From contig CP141132.1 in assembly GCA_035236585.1 (NCBI GenBank), positions 23,705,445 to 23,769,444 of the forward strand: DNA of 64,000 nt. The letters run 5' to 3'. The DNA is from Warburgia ugandensis (Eukaryota > Streptophyta > Magnoliopsida > Canellales > Canellaceae). Under the pieces are notes generated by a model. It was not told the origin of the DNA. It did no database searches and saw nothing but the letters and a program-made list of their open reading frames with translations. This document shows, in pieces, positions 60,278 to 64,000 of this stretch. Each line of letters opens with the position of its first letter. The first letter of the stretch is position 1. Made by a program: the position numbers and the translations under genes.

Positions 60278-63157
60278 TGTAATGCCCGAGCAATTTACAC
60301 TATTTTTAACGAAAATTGCACGTTCTATAGGAAATAAACTATGTTGAATGTTTGATTTTATTTAAAATAGTAAATGAAGGAATTTGTAAGAAAACTTAGT
60401 ACCATTAGATTCTACTCAAAAAATGGAATCCAACGCCTCAAAAATCACCCAAAACGGAGTTCGTATGAGGAAGTTACAGCCGTTTAAAGATAGGGGTATT
60501 TCTGGAAATAAAACAGAAAAACGTAAAAGGACGAAAAACGCAGGGGGCCGTTTTGATAACAGCACCCCCTGTCGTCTTCAACCTCAAGAACCCTCCAGAA
60601 ACCCTCGATCCTGATTTTTCTGGAGGATTCTGCCACCACCAAGGGCGGCACCGCCATTGGCAGCACCACCATAACGAGGCTATAAAAAGCCCCATCTCCC
60701 CCTCTCCAAAAGCCCATGTTTTCCGGCGTTTTTCCAGCCGTTTGAGACTGGGGTTTCCGGCAAGATTGGAAACCCATCTCCTCTGCTTTTTTCGGCAACG
60801 GCCAGGCCAAAGCCAGCCCGGCCATGCCATTCCCGTCTCCCCATTTCCCCTCTCTTCTCTTTTCCAATCTAGACAATAAGGTTTCCACCTTGTGCGAGCT
60901 TTTCCGGCGAGCAGGAAGGTCCAGCGTGAAATGAGCACTCCCCAGGCTGCCCAGGTAAGACGTCCTTACCTCCCTTCTCTTGGTTCTTCCCCTTTCAGGC
61001 TAGATCCAGGCCGGATCTAGCGTTCTCAAACGTTTTCCAGCCGGATTTCCTAGCCGAAAAACGTCCCAAAAAGGCTCAAACAAACCCTGCACGAGCCAGG
61101 CGTCCCAAGGATGCCAAGCACCACGTGCACTTGGGACTGGTCCCTAGGACGGGTTCCAAGTGTATGACAGTGCATACATTGTCCCAGGTGCGGCCTTCAG
61201 GTGCGCACGCTACATGGGGCACGGGTCCTGGCTCGACCAGGGTGCACGGGGTGCCCTGGGAGCTGAGACGCGCCACACTACAAGGTGTGTCCATGCGATG
61301 ATGCGCGTCATAGCGTGTCGCTTAGGCATGCTTGTGCATGTGCGAACACTGTCCAAAGTACGGCCTTCGGGTACGTCCGCAACATGGGGCATGGGTCTTA
61401 GCTCGATCAGGATGCACGGAGTGACCTGAGAGCTGAGACGCGCCATGCTACAAGGGGCGTCCGTGTGATGATGCACGTCATAGCACGTCACTTGAGCATG
61501 CATATACGCGTGCAAAACGCAGTCCCGGGCATGGCCTTTCGGCGCGCATGCACCTAAGGCAGTCGCGGTTCAACCAGCATACACGGGTGTCCTGGGAACC
61601 GGGGCACGCGGACCTATTGAGACTTTAGAGTTAGATTAGAGGATAAATTATAGAATTTAACTATTGGAAAGTAGATCCATACCATAGGATCTAGCCTGAC
61701 AATGAATTAGGCAAAAACCAGGGACCCAATAGGCAGGACTAGCGGTCTAATGTCTAAATAGACTGAAATTAATTAGGACTCCTTGTATCCATTTATACCC
61801 AGGAGTTTATAAATGAGACCCAGGGACGGGTTGTGTGCTAAAGGACGTGACTCCAAGAGACTTTGAGGTAGGTGCTCTATCGCTACTAAATTCTTTTAAA
61901 AGAACTATGATTGTTTTGCAAATACATGATTTAAGTATATGACTTGTTTAGCATGCATGTAACAAATGCTTTATGCATAGACATGTTTTGTATATACATT
62001 ATGCATAGATATGTTTTGCAAACTATTGCATACATTGCATGATCTATGAGCGTTAAGTTCTTGCAAAGATTGCATGTCCTTGAGGGTTGTCTAAAGATGC
62101 TGGAGTGCCTAGGGCCAGGTAGTTGTGAGGGACCCAAAGAGGATAGGTTTTGAAAAGAGGTTTTTGGCTTATTTGATCTTATGTGATTTGGGCTAGTAAG
62201 CCTGTGGGTGCTATGCCGAGGGGTTTGGGTTGGCCACCCAGCCTCTACCACTACTAGGTGGAATGGGTACCACGCCCAAAAAAAGGGCATGTCCCTACGT
62301 CGACTACATGTGGTACAGGGGGCTACCACTGGTGTCACGGCACTGGGTCGATGTGTCATATACCCCGTGGAGGCTATGACGCTGTGTCCTCAAGTACTCG
62401 GGGACCACACGGCGGTGAGGTCGTGGGCATAGTTGGACCTTATGGTTTATGGACTTATTTGCATTGCATGCGGCATGATATGAGGTTGGTCGACTATACC
62501 ATACTAGATATCCATAAGTTGGATTCAATGAGGCATCTTATGCATATCATAATGTTATGATATATATGTATATGATACTTTCGATTTTGGATTATGTGAT
62601 CCTTTAAGTCGTTAGTATTTCAGTTTGACAATGGATTTTAATATCGATATTGAATTTGAGTATTCATACATGCACATGTTTTGAAAGAGCATATGATTTT
62701 AAAACATCTCATGCATTATAAAACTATTAGTGATAGACTCCTATTGAGTATAGTATATACTCACCCTATCCTTAACATTTTTCAGGATAGTTCCACTAAT
62801 AGAAGATGTCTCAGGAGATATTAGTGCTATGAGCAAGTGCATAAACAAAGGAGACAACTATACATGTGAGTAAACTCTCTACCCTTTGGACATGTATTTA
62901 TTTACAGTTGGGCTATGTGTTGTGACTGGAAAGACTTGGGGAAAAACATTTGTGATTTTCTGAAGTTTTTTCAAAAACCACTTTGGTTGTTTTGTGGGCA
63001 AATGACACTTCGGGTTTTCAAAAAATGAGTTTAAAACTAAAAGGTTTTCTGCTGCATTGCATGCTTTTTATAAAATGGTTTTCAAATAGGGATGCATCCC
63101 GCCTTAGGAAATTAGATATTGCATTTAAAAATTCATGAGAAAACCTGGGTCATCATA
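60278..63157 (+). repeat. Long LTR of another Ty3-like retroelement (5' LTR candidate)
   Basis: Begins TGTAATGCCCGAGCAATT exactly where the Athila RNase H reading stops, and ends near GGGTCATCATA. It is followed at 63160 by TAGTATTAGAGCC, close to a tRNA-Met primer binding site. Length about 2.88 kb. A TATA-like TATAAAAAG lies at about 60681. The second LTR is outside the window, so the family and target duplication are unresolved. The tRNA-Met-like site suggests a chromovirus-type Ty3 element. Confidence 0.65.
61160..61610. repeat. GC-rich tandem repeat, period 170-171 bp, about 2.6 copies
   Basis: Anchor words CGGCCTTCAG at 61191, CGGCCTTCGG at 61361 and TGGCCTTTCGG at 61532 are spaced 170 and 171 bases apart. 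Neighbouring words (GCATGGGTC/GCACGGGTCCTGGCTCGA, GAGCTGAGACGCGCCA) repeat with the same period. Lies inside the LTR at 60278-63157. Confidence 0.85.
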
Positions 63158-64000
63158 GTTAGTATTAGAGCCAGGTTTTTTCCTTTTATAGCCAGTGCAG
63201 CATGTCCAAGGGTCATGGACAATAGAGAAAATCAAGAATAAGTGGTATAAAAAGAAGTAGTAGAGATGACTACTTCTATTTGAGGATTATAATATTAATG
63301 CTCAAGGCATTTCACCATAAACACATAGGTGAAAAAGGAGATAGTCCTAGCAAATAATTAGATATTGGATTGCTTGAGTCCTATCAAAATCATAGGAAAT
63401 AAGGATTGCTGTGCAGTGGTGCAAAGATGAAATCTCATATAAGGATCATATTATGAGAATAAATGAATGAAGATGTTAGTGAACTTGTTAGTAGATAGTT
63501 ATGACCTACAATAAAGTAATCTCATCAAAGGTGAGAAAATCAAAGAACCTAGATGGCTATCTTACCATCATAAAGAATATCAGAATATGAGTACACCATC
63601 ATAAGGATATGATATAAGTATCATAGGGGATGTAAAAGACAGACTTTGAGAAGATATTAATGATAATCTAATAAGGATGAGCATACAAGATGATACTAGG
63701 AGATAAATGTGACTCGTACTAGATCACAAAGGTATGGAGCCTGAAAGACTTAGCTTAATTTTAGATACCTTAATTGGAGTCTTATGGAAAGCAAAGTGCT
63801 ATCGAATAAAAATTACCTAAGTATTATGAAGCAAATCAGAAGAGGCACTGCCATTGAGGGGCACCGCCTTCTTACCTCTATAAATACCCTCCACCCCTTC
63901 TTCCAAAATCGCGCTTCTCCTCTCCAATTTCTCCCAAAACTAGATCTTGCAATAGGGGTTTGGAGGCAAGTTCAAGGCCTCATTGGGTCATGTGGAGGGC
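63158..64000 (+). other. Start of internal region after the long LTR, then a promoter-like segment
   Basis: 63160-63175 resembles a tRNA-Met primer binding site. 63200-63800 shows no convincing open frame. 63840-64000 is of different composition, with GGCACTGCCATTGAGGGGCA, then CTATAAATACCC and pyrimidine runs, and resembles a TATA-containing LTR or gene start such as that at 60640-60720. It may be another insertion; not resolvable at the window edge. Confidence 0.4.

Noticed and set aside
61076-61515. Overlapping open frames on both strands
   Set aside because: Explained by the 171-bp GC-rich tandem repeat.

Overview
The window looks like repeat-rich intergenic DNA from a flowering plant, most likely a eudicot. 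It is AT-rich, with introns, plant Ty3 and Ty1 retroelement lineages, an Au-like SINE and an RTE-type LINE. I find no intact host gene. Almost everything is transposons nested in transposons, with some captured pieces of host genes. No similarity search was run; names come from reading motifs, and the species cannot be fixed.

Layout. (1) 1-3371: one end of a hAT-type DNA element, oriented so that its terminus is at 3371. It contains most of an Ulp1-protease-like gene on the + strand. (2) 3372-4330: nothing identified. (3) 4331-33309: remains of a Ty1/copia element (RT, then RNase H) split twice. The first interruption is a 21.6-kb hAT element (4867-26451) with terminal inverted repeats and an 8-bp target duplication, CTGCYGCC. 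The second is a 6-kb terminal-inverted-repeat element (26947-32953) that resembles a Pack-MULE. It carries pieces of a Cu/Zn superoxide dismutase gene and an importin-5-like gene, plus a SINE and a 5'-truncated LINE. (4) 33310-64000: Athila-type Ty3 elements nested in each other. A minus-strand copy (33310-40611) is interrupted by a plus-strand copy (40612-60277 and probably beyond). That copy is interrupted by a reverse solo LTR (44486-56940), which in turn holds a young-looking Tekay/Del chromovirus (45472-56144, target duplication GGGAG). A further long LTR starts at 60278.

The most unusual object is the 21.6-kb hAT element. Besides a decayed hAT transposase gene (+ strand, 15061-25010, split by a 7.4-kb Athila-like non-autonomous retroelement), it holds a divergent minus-strand gene (11081-7409). 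That gene has the layout usually met in CACTA (En/Spm) elements: a Transposase_24-like region, a DUF8039-like region and an Ulp1-like cysteine protease region. The element is dotted with short palindromes of the form ATAGGACGGTT..AACCGTCCTAT. These lie inside both termini and also in two blocks between the two divergent genes. The partial copy at 1-3371 has the same order of terminus, palindromes and Ulp1-like gene, so the combination is a family property and not a chance insertion.

Relative order of events, inferred from nesting: copia first; then the hAT, the Pack-MULE-like element and the minus Athila copy; then the retroelement inside the hAT, the LINE inside the captured SOD exon, and the plus Athila copy; then the solo LTR; and the Tekay element among the latest.
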